Positions 1 to 6,611 of a DNA stretch of 21,562 bases are shown here, one piece after another; the stretch's first letter is position 1; every line of letters begins with the position of its first letter. The notes under the pieces are model-generated. The model was not told the origin of the DNA and ran no database searches. It saw nothing but the letters and a program-made list of their open reading frames with translations. The position numbers and the translations under genes were made by a program. Where the stretch lies: positions 1 through 21,562 of the forward strand of contig CAORJJ010000029.1 of the NCBI GenBank assembly GCA_948517135.1, written 5' to 3'. Source of the DNA: an uncultured Clostridia bacterium. Its GTDB lineage: Bacteria > Bacillota > Clostridia > TANB77 > CAG-508.

Positions 1-32
1 GCAGTCATTAAATATGACTGCTAAACTTTTTT
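1..32 (+). terminator. Rho-independent terminator of an upstream gene
   Basis: An 8-bp perfect stem (GCAGTCAT at 1-8 pairing with ATGACTGC at 14-21) with a 5-nt loop is followed by a T-rich run at 27-32. It most likely ends transcription from a gene left of the window. Its position means that the groES promoter must lie in the next 50 bases, or that the operon is partly read through from further upstream. Confidence 0.6.
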
Positions 33-60
33 AAAATAAATATTATTATTTATTTTAAAA
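29..60. repeat. AT-only perfect palindrome upstream of groES
   Basis: A 14-bp perfect inverted repeat (29-42 with 47-60) surrounds the 4-nt loop TTAT. It contains only A and T. It is not the CIRCE operator (TTAGCACTC-N9-GAGTGCTAA) that usually controls groESL in this phylum. It overlaps the T-run of the preceding terminator and ends 12 bases before the groES ribosome binding site. It could be a second terminator arm, a protein-binding site or a chance AT palindrome. Confidence 0.45.
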
Positions 61-88
61 TTTATAAGTGAAAAGGGAGGATTTATTT

Positions 89-373
89 ATGATAAAACCA
101 TTAAATGATAGAGTTTTAATAAAGATGGTAGAAGCTGAAGAAACAACAAAGAGTGGAATAATTTTAACATCTAGTGCTCAAGAAAAACCACAAATTGCTG
201 AAGTAGTAGAAATTGGTCCTGGTGGAAAGGATGAAAATGGAATAAAAGTAGAAATGCAAGTAAAAAAAGGAGATAAAGTAATTACAAGTAAATATTCTGG
301 AACAGAAGTAAGATATGAAGGTGTTGATTATATTATTGTAAGACAGTCTGATATTCTTGCAGTAGTTGAATAA
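89..373 (+). CDS. groES: Co-chaperonin GroES (Hsp10)
   Basis: This is the 94-residue heptameric lid of the GroEL folding chamber in the cytoplasm. The protein begins MIKPLNDRVLIKM, has the family signature of an N-terminal strand plus the mobile loop near residues 18-32 (EETTKSGIILTSSAQ), and ends SDILAVVE. Length matches the usual 94-97 residues. I chose ATG at 89 because AAAGGGAGG at 72-80 is spaced 8 nt from it. A GTG at 68 would add seven residues that do not belong to the family and lies upstream of the ribosome binding site. It is followed after 78 nt by groEL, with no terminator between, so the two are almost certainly one operon. No CIRCE heat-shock operator is visible in the 88 bases upstream. 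Confidence 0.97.
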   Translation: MIKPLNDRVLIKMVEAEETTKSGIILTSSAQEKPQIAEVVEIGPGGKDENGIKVEMQVKKGDKVITSKYSGTEVRYEGVDYIIVRQSDILAVVE

Positions 374-451
374 AAAGTAATTGATATCTTTGAAGAAATT
401 TTAACCAAATAAGATAAAGTTATAAATTATTTTGGAAGGAGAAAAAATATT

Positions 452-2083
452 ATGGCAAAAGAAATAATATATGGCGAAGATGCTAGAAAGAAATTATTGG
501 AAGGTGTTAATAAATTAGCAGATACTGTTAAAGTAACATTAGGTCCAAAAGGTAGAAATGTTGTATTAGATAAAAGTTTTGGTGCTCCACTAATTACAAA
601 TGATGGAGTTACAATAGCAAAAGAAGTTGAGCTAGAGGATCCATTTGAAAACATGGGAGCTTCACTTGTAAAAGAAGTGTCTACAAAAACAAATGATGTA
701 GCAGGAGATGGAACAACAACTGCCACAGTTTTAGCACAAGTTATGTTAAAAGAAGGAGTAAAAAATGTTGCAGCAGGTGGTGATGTTTTATCAATAAAAA
801 GAGGAATGGATAGAGCAACAGAAAAAGTTATTGAATCTTTAAAGAAAATTAGTTCACCAATAAGTGGAAAAGAAGATATTGCAAGAGTTGCAAGTATTTC
901 TGCTAACAGTGAAGAAATTGGAAACTTAATAGCAGATGCTATGGAAAAAGTTTCAAAAGATGGAGTTATTACAATTGAAGAATCAAAAACATCATCAACA
1001 GAAGTAAGTGTTGTTGAAGGAATGCAATTTGATAAAGGGTATGTTTCTCCATATATGGTTACAGATACAGAAAAAATGGAAGCTGTTATGGATAATCCAT
1101 ATATTTTAATAACAGATAAGAAAATTTCAAATATACAAGAAATTTTACCATTATTAGAGGAATTATCACAACAAGGTGGAAAACTTGTTATAATTGCAGA
1201 TGATTTTGAAAATGAAGCATTATCAACATTAATTTTAAATAAATTAAGAGGAATTTTAAATGTTGTTGGAATTAAAGCACCAGGTTTTGGAGATAAGAGA
1301 AAAGAAATGTTAGAAGATATAGCTGTTCTAACAGGTGGAGAAGTTATTACATCAGAATTAGGTTTAGATTTAAAAGAAACTACTTTAGCACAACTTGGTA
1401 GAGCTAAACAAGTAAAATGTACAAAGGAAAATACAATAATTGTTGATGGAATGGGAGATAAGAATGCTTTAGAAACAAGAATATCTCAATTAAAACATAA
1501 TATAGAAGAAACAAAATCAAGTTATGATAAAGAAAATCTTCAAGAACGTTTAGCAAAACTTGCTGGTGGTGTTGCTGTAATTCAAGTTGGAGCAGCAACA
1601 GAAATTGAAATGAAAGAAAAGAAATTAAGAATTGAAGATGCATTATCTGCTACAAAAGCAGCTGTTGAAGAAGGAATTTTACCAGGTGGTGGAACTGCAT
1701 ATGTTAATGTAATTCCAGAAATAGAAAAAATGTTAAATGAAGTTTCTGAAGATGAAAAAATAGGTGTAAAAATTATATTAAAAGCATTGGAAGAACCAAT
1801 AAAACAAATTGCTATAAATGCAGGATTAGAAGGTGCAGTAATTTTAGAAAAAGTAAAATCTAGTAAACCAGGTGTTGGATTTGATGCCTCTAAAGAACAA
1901 TATGTAGATATGAAAAAAGAGGGAATAGTAGATCCTACAAAAGTTACTCGTTCAGCAATTCAAAATGCAGAAAGTGTTGCATCAATGATATTAACAACTG
2001 AAAGTATAATGACAGAAAAGAAAGAAAAAAATTGTGGATGTGGAAATAATCAAGCAATTCCAGATATGGGTGGAATGTATTAA
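452..2083 (+). CDS. groEL: Chaperonin GroEL (Hsp60)
   Basis: This is the 543-residue ATP-driven folding chaperonin, forming double heptameric rings capped by GroES. The ATP-binding signature GDGTTT is at residues 85-90, the conserved LGPKGRNVVLD is at 30-40, and the Hsp60 signature region AATEIEMKEKK is present in the second half. Length is normal (540-550). The start is fixed by GGAAGGAG at 434-441, 10 nt before ATG. The last 24 residues are unusual: a lysine-rich stretch runs into CGCGNN at 528-533 and only a short GGM remains, where most homologues have a flexible Gly-Met tail with no cysteines. The gene ends at a hairpin terminator that overlaps its stop codon. Confidence 0.98.
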   Translation: MAKEIIYGEDARKKLLEGVNKLADTVKVTLGPKGRNVVLDKSFGAPLITNDGVTIAKEVELEDPFENMGASLVKEVSTKTNDVAGDGTTTATVLAQVMLKEGVKNVAAGGDVLSIKRGMDRATEKVIESLKKISSPISGKEDIARVASISANSEEIGNLIADAMEKVSKDGVITIEESKTSSTEVSVVEGMQFDKGYVSPYMVTDTEKMEAVMDNPYILITDKKISNIQEILPLLEELSQQGGKLVIIADDFENEALSTLILNKLRGILNVVGIKAPGFGDKRKEMLEDIAVLTGGEVITSELGLDLKETTLAQLGRAKQVKCTKENTIIVDGMGDKNALETRISQLKHNIEETKSSYDKENLQERLAKLAGGVAVIQVGAATEIEMKEKKLRIEDALSATKAAVEEGILPGGGTAYVNVIPEIEKMLNEVSEDEKIGVKIILKALEEPIKQIAINAGLEGAVILEKVKSSKPGVGFDASKEQYVDMKKEGIVDPTKVTRSAIQNAESVASMILTTESIMTEKKEKNCGCGNNQAIPDMGGMY

Positions 2084-2110
2084 AAGGAAGCAGAAATGCT
2101 TTCTTTTTTT
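2083..2110 (+). terminator. groESL terminator, first copy of a repeated hairpin
   Basis: GGAAGCA (2086-2092), loop GAAA and TGCTTTC form a stem with one G-T pair, preceded by A's and followed by seven T's. The 20-base segment 2082-2101 is identical to 2773-2792, so the same terminator occurs twice, on both sides of the 154-residue orphan gene. Confidence 0.85.
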
Positions 2111-2130
2111 GTCAAATAATATGTGAAGGA

Positions 2131-2159
2131 TTGCAAAATTATGTGAAATGTATTATAAT
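2131..2159 (+). promoter_or_regulatory. Sigma-A-type promoter of the orphan exported protein
   Basis: TTGCAA at 2131-2136 and a perfect TATAAT at 2154-2159 are separated by 17 nt. Transcription would begin near 2166, giving a leader of about 80 nt that contains the hairpin at 2183-2213. It lies just after the groEL terminator, so the downstream gene is independently expressed. Confidence 0.75.
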
Positions 2160-2182
2160 AAAAGAGATACCAGTTATATTAC

Positions 2183-2213
2183 CCACCATGAGCATATAAT
2201 AATCTCATAGTGG
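2183..2213 (+). promoter_or_regulatory. Leader hairpin upstream of the orphan gene
   Basis: CCACCATGAG (2183-2192) pairs with CTCATAGTGG (2204-2213) with a single mismatch around an 11-nt loop. It lies between the predicted transcription start and the ribosome binding site. It could stabilise the transcript or bind a regulator. No known riboswitch or T-box is recognised. Confidence 0.45.
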
Positions 2214-2245
2214 ATATGCCTATTAATACAAGGAGGAGAGTATTT

Positions 2246-2710
2246 ATGATTACTCGGACAGTTTTAAGTGTTATTACAATGGTAGCTATGCTTTCATCTC
2301 AGAGCGCAATTCAGCTCAATGATCATTCTGTACCTCAGTGCGAAGTGGTAACGCAGGTTACCAGTATTGAGGCGATAGATGACAATGATTATTGTTATTT
2401 TTGCGATGATCGGGAGCTTACCACTAGAGAAAAAATCGAAGAGTTGCTTTGGAAATGTCTCACAGATGAGAAAAATTGGTTAGAGGATGGTGAAATAACA
2501 GAAGAAACTTACCAGTTGCAGATAGAACCATTTAATGCTGCATTAAACTATTTGCCGTTTGCATCTGATGAAGTAGTAGACTGTATGTATGAAGAACTGC
2601 TTTGGGCAAATTTAGATTGGCTTGAAGAAGATAAGGCAATAGGATACGAGATTGATGAGGGTTTTTATGAGTACCTTACTGATGAACTCTCAAAAATGGG
2701 AAAATATTAA
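2246..2710 (+). CDS. Orphan acidic exported or membrane-tethered protein, unknown function
   Basis: This 154-residue protein belongs to no family I recognise. The N-terminus MITRTVLSVITMVAML is a short hydrophobic segment compatible with a signal peptide, possibly cut near residues 20-22. The rest is acidic, with cysteines at 32, 50, 53 (a CYFC pair), 71 and 113. Two weakly similar segments occur, near residues 65-90 and 116-145: each starts EELLW, then has WLE, then an EI..E..Y pattern, which suggests an internal duplication. The start is fixed by AAGGAGGAG at 2230-2238, 7 nt before ATG; an in-frame earlier ATG at 2210 falls in the leader hairpin. G+C is about 37% by hand count, clearly above neighbours, and it uses CGG, GCG and CTC codons that they avoid. 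Flanking repeated terminators and this composition suggest recent acquisition. Confidence 0.75.
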   Translation: MITRTVLSVITMVAMLSSQSAIQLNDHSVPQCEVVTQVTSIEAIDDNDYCYFCDDRELTTREKIEELLWKCLTDEKNWLEDGEITEETYQLQIEPFNAALNYLPFASDEVVDCMYEELLWANLDWLEEDKAIGYEIDEGFYEYLTDELSKMGKY

Positions 2711-2765
2711 AACTATAATCCCAAAATTGTATAAAAAAAATTAGGCAAAAAACGTCATTTGATGT

Positions 2766-2804
2766 ATGCAAAAAAAGGAAGCAGAAATGCTTCCTTTTTG
2801 CATG
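2766..2804. terminator. Bidirectional terminator, second copy of the repeated hairpin
   Basis: GGAAGCA, loop GAAA and TGCTTCC form a perfect 7-bp stem, extended by A/T tracts and by ATGC/GCAT at the base. It ends the orphan gene on the + strand and the cysteine-rich gene on the - strand (U-run of seven when read on -). Bases 2773-2792 are identical to 2082-2101 after groEL. Confidence 0.85.
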
Positions 2805-2810
2805 CTAAAA

Positions 2811-2942
2811 TTAGCAACAACCTCTACCGCTGTTATTTCCACAGCAACAGAATAAGATTATTATAAGAATGATTATCCATAAACATTCGTTATCTCCTCC
2901 AAATAATCCGCATCCACAGCCACAACCTCTATTCTCTGGCAT
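2811..2942 (-). CDS. Small cysteine-rich membrane-type protein, spore-coat-like
   Basis: This is a 43-residue protein with nine cysteines. It opens MPENRGCGCGCGLFGGDNEC, has a single hydrophobic segment at residues 21-31 (LWIIILIIILF), then CCCGNN and a terminal GCC. The layout (Cys-Gly head, short hydrophobic stretch, CGNNSG tail) is that of tiny proteins widespread in Clostridia, often labelled high-cysteine or chorion-class HCB proteins by automatic pipelines. Their function is not established; a spore-coat role is an inference. On the - strand AAAGGAGG lies 8 nt before the ATG, which strongly supports translation. Upstream is a candidate mother-cell promoter (3000-3026) and a leader hairpin (2973-2990). 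It is convergent with the orphan gene and shares its terminator. It is the only gene on the - strand. Confidence 0.8.
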   Translation of the reverse strand: MPENRGCGCGCGLFGGDNECLWIIILIIILFCCCGNNSGRGCC

Positions 2943-2972
2943 AATAAATTCCTCCTTTAAAAATATGTTTTG

Positions 2973-2990
2973 TGCGATTTTTCAATCGCA
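2973..2990 (-). promoter_or_regulatory. Leader hairpin of the cysteine-rich gene
   Basis: TGCGAT and ATCGCA form a 6-bp stem around TTTTCA. It lies in the predicted 5' leader, about 30 nt before the start codon of the - strand gene. No T-run follows in either direction, so it is not a terminator. It may protect the transcript. Confidence 0.35.
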
Positions 2991-2999
2991 TTTATGTTA

Positions 3000-3026
3000 T
3001 ATACTATGAAATTTTGGAAAAAGTGT
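3000..3026 (-). promoter_or_regulatory. Candidate sigma-K-like sporulation promoter
   Basis: On the - strand CATAGTATA (3008-3000) matches the sigma-K -10 consensus CATANNNTA, and AC (3026-3025) lies 16 nt upstream, as in the AC-N16/17 arrangement known from Bacillus. It would place the start of transcription about 50 nt before the cysteine-rich gene. These are short, degenerate signals in AT-rich DNA, so the match is suggestive only. Confidence 0.35.
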
Positions 3027-3068
3027 TACTAAATTTATTACTATACTAAATAAAAAATTTTAAAAAAG

Positions 3069-3097
3069 TGTACAAAAAAATAATTTAATGATATAAT
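3069..3097 (+). promoter_or_regulatory. Sigma-A-type promoter of the mutL operon
   Basis: TGTACA at 3069-3074 (four of six consensus bases) and a perfect TATAAT at 3092-3097 are spaced 17 nt apart. The transcript would have a leader of about 90 nt before mutL, containing only weak AT-rich hairpins. Confidence 0.6.
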
Positions 3098-3193
3098 TTT
3101 CAAAAAGTATAAAATGAGATAAATAGGCATTAAATAAATGTCTTATTCTTGATTTTATTGAAAATAAAATTAGGAAAAAGAAAGGAAGAAAAC

Positions 3194-5689
3194 ATGGGAA
3201 ATATAGTTCTCTTAGATGATTTAACTATAAATAAAATTGCTGCTGGAGAAGTAATAGAAAGACCAGCATCAGTAGTAAAAGAAATGATAGAAAATTCAAT
3301 TGATGCTGGAGCAAAAAATATTACAGTTGAAATAAAAAATGGAGGAATTTCATTAATAAAAATAACTGATGATGGATCAGGGATTTCAGAAGATGATATG
3401 GAAATTGCATTTGAACGTCATGCAACAAGTAAAATTAGAACAGCTGATGATTTACTTGAAGTTAGATCAATGGGATTTAGAGGAGAAGCTTTAGCTAGTA
3501 TTGCTGCTATATCTAGAGTTGAAATGATTTCAAAAAAAGAAGATGAAAAAACAGCACATAAAATTGTTGTTGAAGGTGGTAAAACAGTAGAATTTACAGA
3601 AGCAGCAAGAAGTATAGGAACTACAATAACAGTGGAAAATCTATTTTATAATACACCAGTAAGATATAAATTTTTGAAAAAAGACTATACAGAAGCTGGA
3701 TATATAGAAGATGCTGTTACAAGAGTTGCATTAGTAAATAAGAATGTTGCAATAAAATTAATTAGTAATGGAAAAACAGTAGTTCAAACAAATGGAAATG
3801 GAGATTTAAAAACAGTAATATATAGTATATATGGAAAAGATGTTGCAGCAGAGATAAATGAAGTTGATTATGAATATGAAGGAATAAAAATATCAGGAGT
3901 TGTAGGAAAACCTGTTATAGCAAGAGCTAATAGAAGTAATCAATTATTTTTTCTAAATGGAAGATATATAAAAGATAAAAATTTAACAGCAGCAGCAGAT
4001 CAATCATATAAAGGGATAATACCTGTTGGTAGATATGGTTTTCTTGTGTTAAATTTAGATATGGATCCAAAACTTGTTGATGTCAATGTTCATCCAGCAA
4101 AATTAGAAGTTAGATTTGAAGAGGAATCAAAGGTTTTTAAAGCTGTATATCATGCAATAAAATCAAGTCTTGCAAAATCTGAACTTGTAGAAAATGTAGA
4201 AAAAGAAAATGAAGAAACTACTATATCAAATGATAATTCAAATACAGAAGTATCAATTAGTGAGAGTAGTGAAAGTTATAATACTACAAAACATAGTGAT
4301 GATAAAAAAACAAGATTTGCAGGATTATTCTCTAAAATTATAAAAGAACCAGAAGAAACAGAAGAAGAATTAAGTAACAATCACTTAGAAGAAATATTTA
4401 AGTATAGACAGTCATTAAAAGAAAAGTCTGATATAACAGATATTAATGTTGATGAAAATAGTAGAAAAGCTCAAGAATATATAAATAAATATAAAGCAAC
4501 TAAAACAAATGAAGAACAAGAAGAAATTTTAAAAACAATTAATGATGATGAAGTATCTAAAAAAGTTAATCTAGGTAATACAATAATATCAAGTGAAACA
4601 AAAGAATTAGATATTAGTGATTCAAATAATATTGCAAAAGACTCAACAACAGTTATGAATTCAACAAAAATGTCACAGATTGAGCCAACACAGATAGTAA
4701 ATATTAATGAAAAAGTAGAAGAGAATAATGAAATTCCATCAGTAGAAAAAACTGAAGAAATAGAAAATGTTACTGAGTATAAAGAAGAAATTAAGCCAAT
4801 TCAAGAAACATTAACTGAAAATGATTTTTCAAAAATAGCAGAAAAATTAATTGAAGCAAAGATTGGAAGTGACAATACTCAAACAATAGATACAGCCAAA
4901 GTTAGAGAAGCAGTAAAAGAAAATTTTGAAAGTACTCCAGAATTTGATGAAATGTATAAAAAAACATTTGGAGTAGAACCATTTGCTGTTAGAAAAGAAA
5001 AGGAACAAGAAAAGAAAGAACAAGAAAAAATTAATATTTCAAATGAATTTGCTTATGCTGATAATGAAGGCAATATGACAGTTTTTGAAGATAATAAAAA
5101 TGAATATCCTGAAATTAAATATAAATTTATTGGAATAGTATTTAATACCTATATTATCATAGAAATAAAAGATGAAATGTATATAATAGACCAACATGCT
5201 GCACATGAAAGAATATTATATGAAAAAGTAAAAAGTAATTATTATAGTGAAGAACAAAAAGATGAACAAATGTTATTATTACCAGATGTAATAACATTAA
5301 CTCATAAAGAAATGGATATAGCAAAAGAAAATATAGAAATGTTTGCTAGAGCAGGATTCTCTTTTGAAGAATTTGGAGAAAATACAGTAAAGTTAATGTC
5401 AGTTCCAAGTATGTGTGAAGAAATGAATACAAAGCAATTATTTTTAGATATTTTGGATGAGATGGATACAGTTGCGGTTACTGCAAGACAAGAAAAAGAA
5501 GATAAATTTATTGCAACAGTTGCTTGTAAAGCAGCAGTAAAAGGGAAAATGAAATTAGATGAAAAAGAAGTTAAAGCATTAATGAAAAAACTTCTTGATT
5601 TACCAAATCCATTTACTTGTCCACATGGAAGACCAACAGCAATAAAAATGACAAATTATGACTTAGAAAGAAAATTTAGAAGGAGCTAG
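3194..5689 (+). CDS. mutL: DNA mismatch repair protein MutL with endonuclease domain
   Basis: MutL couples mismatch recognition by MutS to strand removal. The N-terminal GHKL ATPase carries E30 and N34 in KEMIEN, DDGSGI at 59-64 and GFRGEAL at 94-100. The C-terminal dimerisation domain carries DQHAAHERILYE from residue 666, which fits the DQHA(X)2E(X)4E endonuclease motif, then ACKAAVK and CPHGRP from C809. It is therefore a nicking MutL, as expected in bacteria lacking MutH. At 831 residues it is well above the usual 600-680. The excess is a long charged, low-complexity linker at about residues 340-640. I chose ATG at 3194 (AAAGGAAG at 3181-3188); an upstream in-frame start at 3149 would add 15 unrelated residues. 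mutS is not next to it. The stop is 4 nt from miaA. Confidence 0.96.
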   Translation: MGNIVLLDDLTINKIAAGEVIERPASVVKEMIENSIDAGAKNITVEIKNGGISLIKITDDGSGISEDDMEIAFERHATSKIRTADDLLEVRSMGFRGEALASIAAISRVEMISKKEDEKTAHKIVVEGGKTVEFTEAARSIGTTITVENLFYNTPVRYKFLKKDYTEAGYIEDAVTRVALVNKNVAIKLISNGKTVVQTNGNGDLKTVIYSIYGKDVAAEINEVDYEYEGIKISGVVGKPVIARANRSNQLFFLNGRYIKDKNLTAAADQSYKGIIPVGRYGFLVLNLDMDPKLVDVNVHPAKLEVRFEEESKVFKAVYHAIKSSLAKSELVENVEKENEETTISNDNSNTEVSISESSESYNTTKHSDDKKTRFAGLFSKIIKEPEETEEELSNNHLEEIFKYRQSLKEKSDITDINVDENSRKAQEYINKYKATKTNEEQEEILKTINDDEVSKKVNLGNTIISSETKELDISDSNNIAKDSTTVMNSTKMSQIEPTQIVNINEKVEENNEIPSVEKTEEIENVTEYKEEIKPIQETLTENDFSKIAEKLIEAKIGSDNTQTIDTAKVREAVKENFESTPEFDEMYKKTFGVEPFAVRKEKEQEKKEQEKINISNEFAYADNEGNMTVFEDNKNEYPEIKYKFIGIVFNTYIIIEIKDEMYIIDQHAAHERILYEKVKSNYYSEEQKDEQMLLLPDVITLTHKEMDIAKENIEMFARAGFSFEEFGENTVKLMSVPSMCEEMNTKQLFLDILDEMDTVAVTARQEKEDKFIATVACKAAVKGKMKLDEKEVKALMKKLLDLPNPFTCPHGRPTAIKMTNYDLERKFRRS

Positions 5690-5693
5690 ATAA

Positions 5694-6611
5694 ATGAAAC
5701 CTAAAGTTGTAGTTATAGTAGGGCCAACAGCGTCAGGAAAAACGGCGTTATCTATTGAACTTGCTAAAAGAATAAATGGTGAAATAATTTCATCTGATTC
5801 AATGCAAATTTATAAAGATATGGATATAGGTACTGCTAAAGTTACAAAAGAAGAAATGCAAGGAATAAAACATTATTTAGTTGATTGTGTATCTCCAGAT
5901 ATGAGATATACTATATCAGACTTTAAGAAAGATAGCCAGAAAGCTATAAATGAAATAATAGAAAAGGGAAAAGTGCCAATAGTTGTTGGTGGAACAGGAC
6001 TATATGTAAATTCATTAATTTATGGAATTGAATATCAAGATATGAATTTTGATGAAGAGTATAGAAATGAGTTAATGAAAATTGCTGAATCTAATGAAGG
6101 TCTTATAAAACTTTACGAACAAGCAAATCAAATAGATCCAGAAGCTATGGAAAAAATTAGTCCAAATGATAAAAAAAGAATTGTAAGAGTACTTGAAATA
6201 TATAAGCAAACAGGTAAAACTAAAACTGAACAAGAAATTTTATCTAGACAAAAAGGTGTAGATTATGATTTTAAAGTTTTTGGAATAACAATGGAGAGAA
6301 GTAAACTTTATGAAAGAATAAATTCAAGAGTTGATATCATGATAAATCAAGGCTTAGAAAATGAAGTTAAAAATCTTATTTCAAAATATTCTGAGTTTCC
6401 AACAGCCTTACAAGGGCTTGGATATAAAGAAGTAATTGAGTTTTTTGATGGGAAAATTTCAAGAGATGAAATGATTGAAAAAATAAAACAAGAATCAAGA
6501 AGATATGCAAAGCGTCAATTAACTTGGTTCAAGAAAAATAAAGAAACAATATGGTTAAATGCTGAAAATGGAATTGGGGAAAATATTAATATTATTTTAG
6601 AGGAGTTATAG
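5694..6611 (+). CDS. miaA: tRNA dimethylallyltransferase MiaA
   Basis: MiaA transfers a dimethylallyl group from DMAPP to N6 of A37 in tRNAs reading U-starting codons. The 305-residue protein has the P-loop GPTASGKT at 10-17, the family block SDSMQIYKDMDIGTAK near 35-50, GGTGLY in the central part, and the C-terminal RQLTWFKK near tRNA contacts. Length is normal. The gene begins 4 nt after mutL, with its ribosome binding site (AAGGAGC) inside the end of mutL, so translation is probably coupled. Its stop codon shares one base with the GTG start of the next gene. Confidence 0.96.
   Translation: MKPKVVVIVGPTASGKTALSIELAKRINGEIISSDSMQIYKDMDIGTAKVTKEEMQGIKHYLVDCVSPDMRYTISDFKKDSQKAINEIIEKGKVPIVVGGTGLYVNSLIYGIEYQDMNFDEEYRNELMKIAESNEGLIKLYEQANQIDPEAMEKISPNDKKRIVRVLEIYKQTGKTKTEQEILSRQKGVDYDFKVFGITMERSKLYERINSRVDIMINQGLENEVKNLISKYSEFPTALQGLGYKEVIEFFDGKISRDEMIEKIKQESRRYAKRQLTWFKKNKETIWLNAENGIGENINIILEEL

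Noticed and set aside
427..726. Open frame on the - strand across the groES-groEL junction and groEL start
   Set aside because: It lies antisense to groEL, has no ribosome binding site and reflects low-complexity AT-rich antisense reading. The same applies to - strand frames inside rsmD, ftsK and the 408-residue gene.
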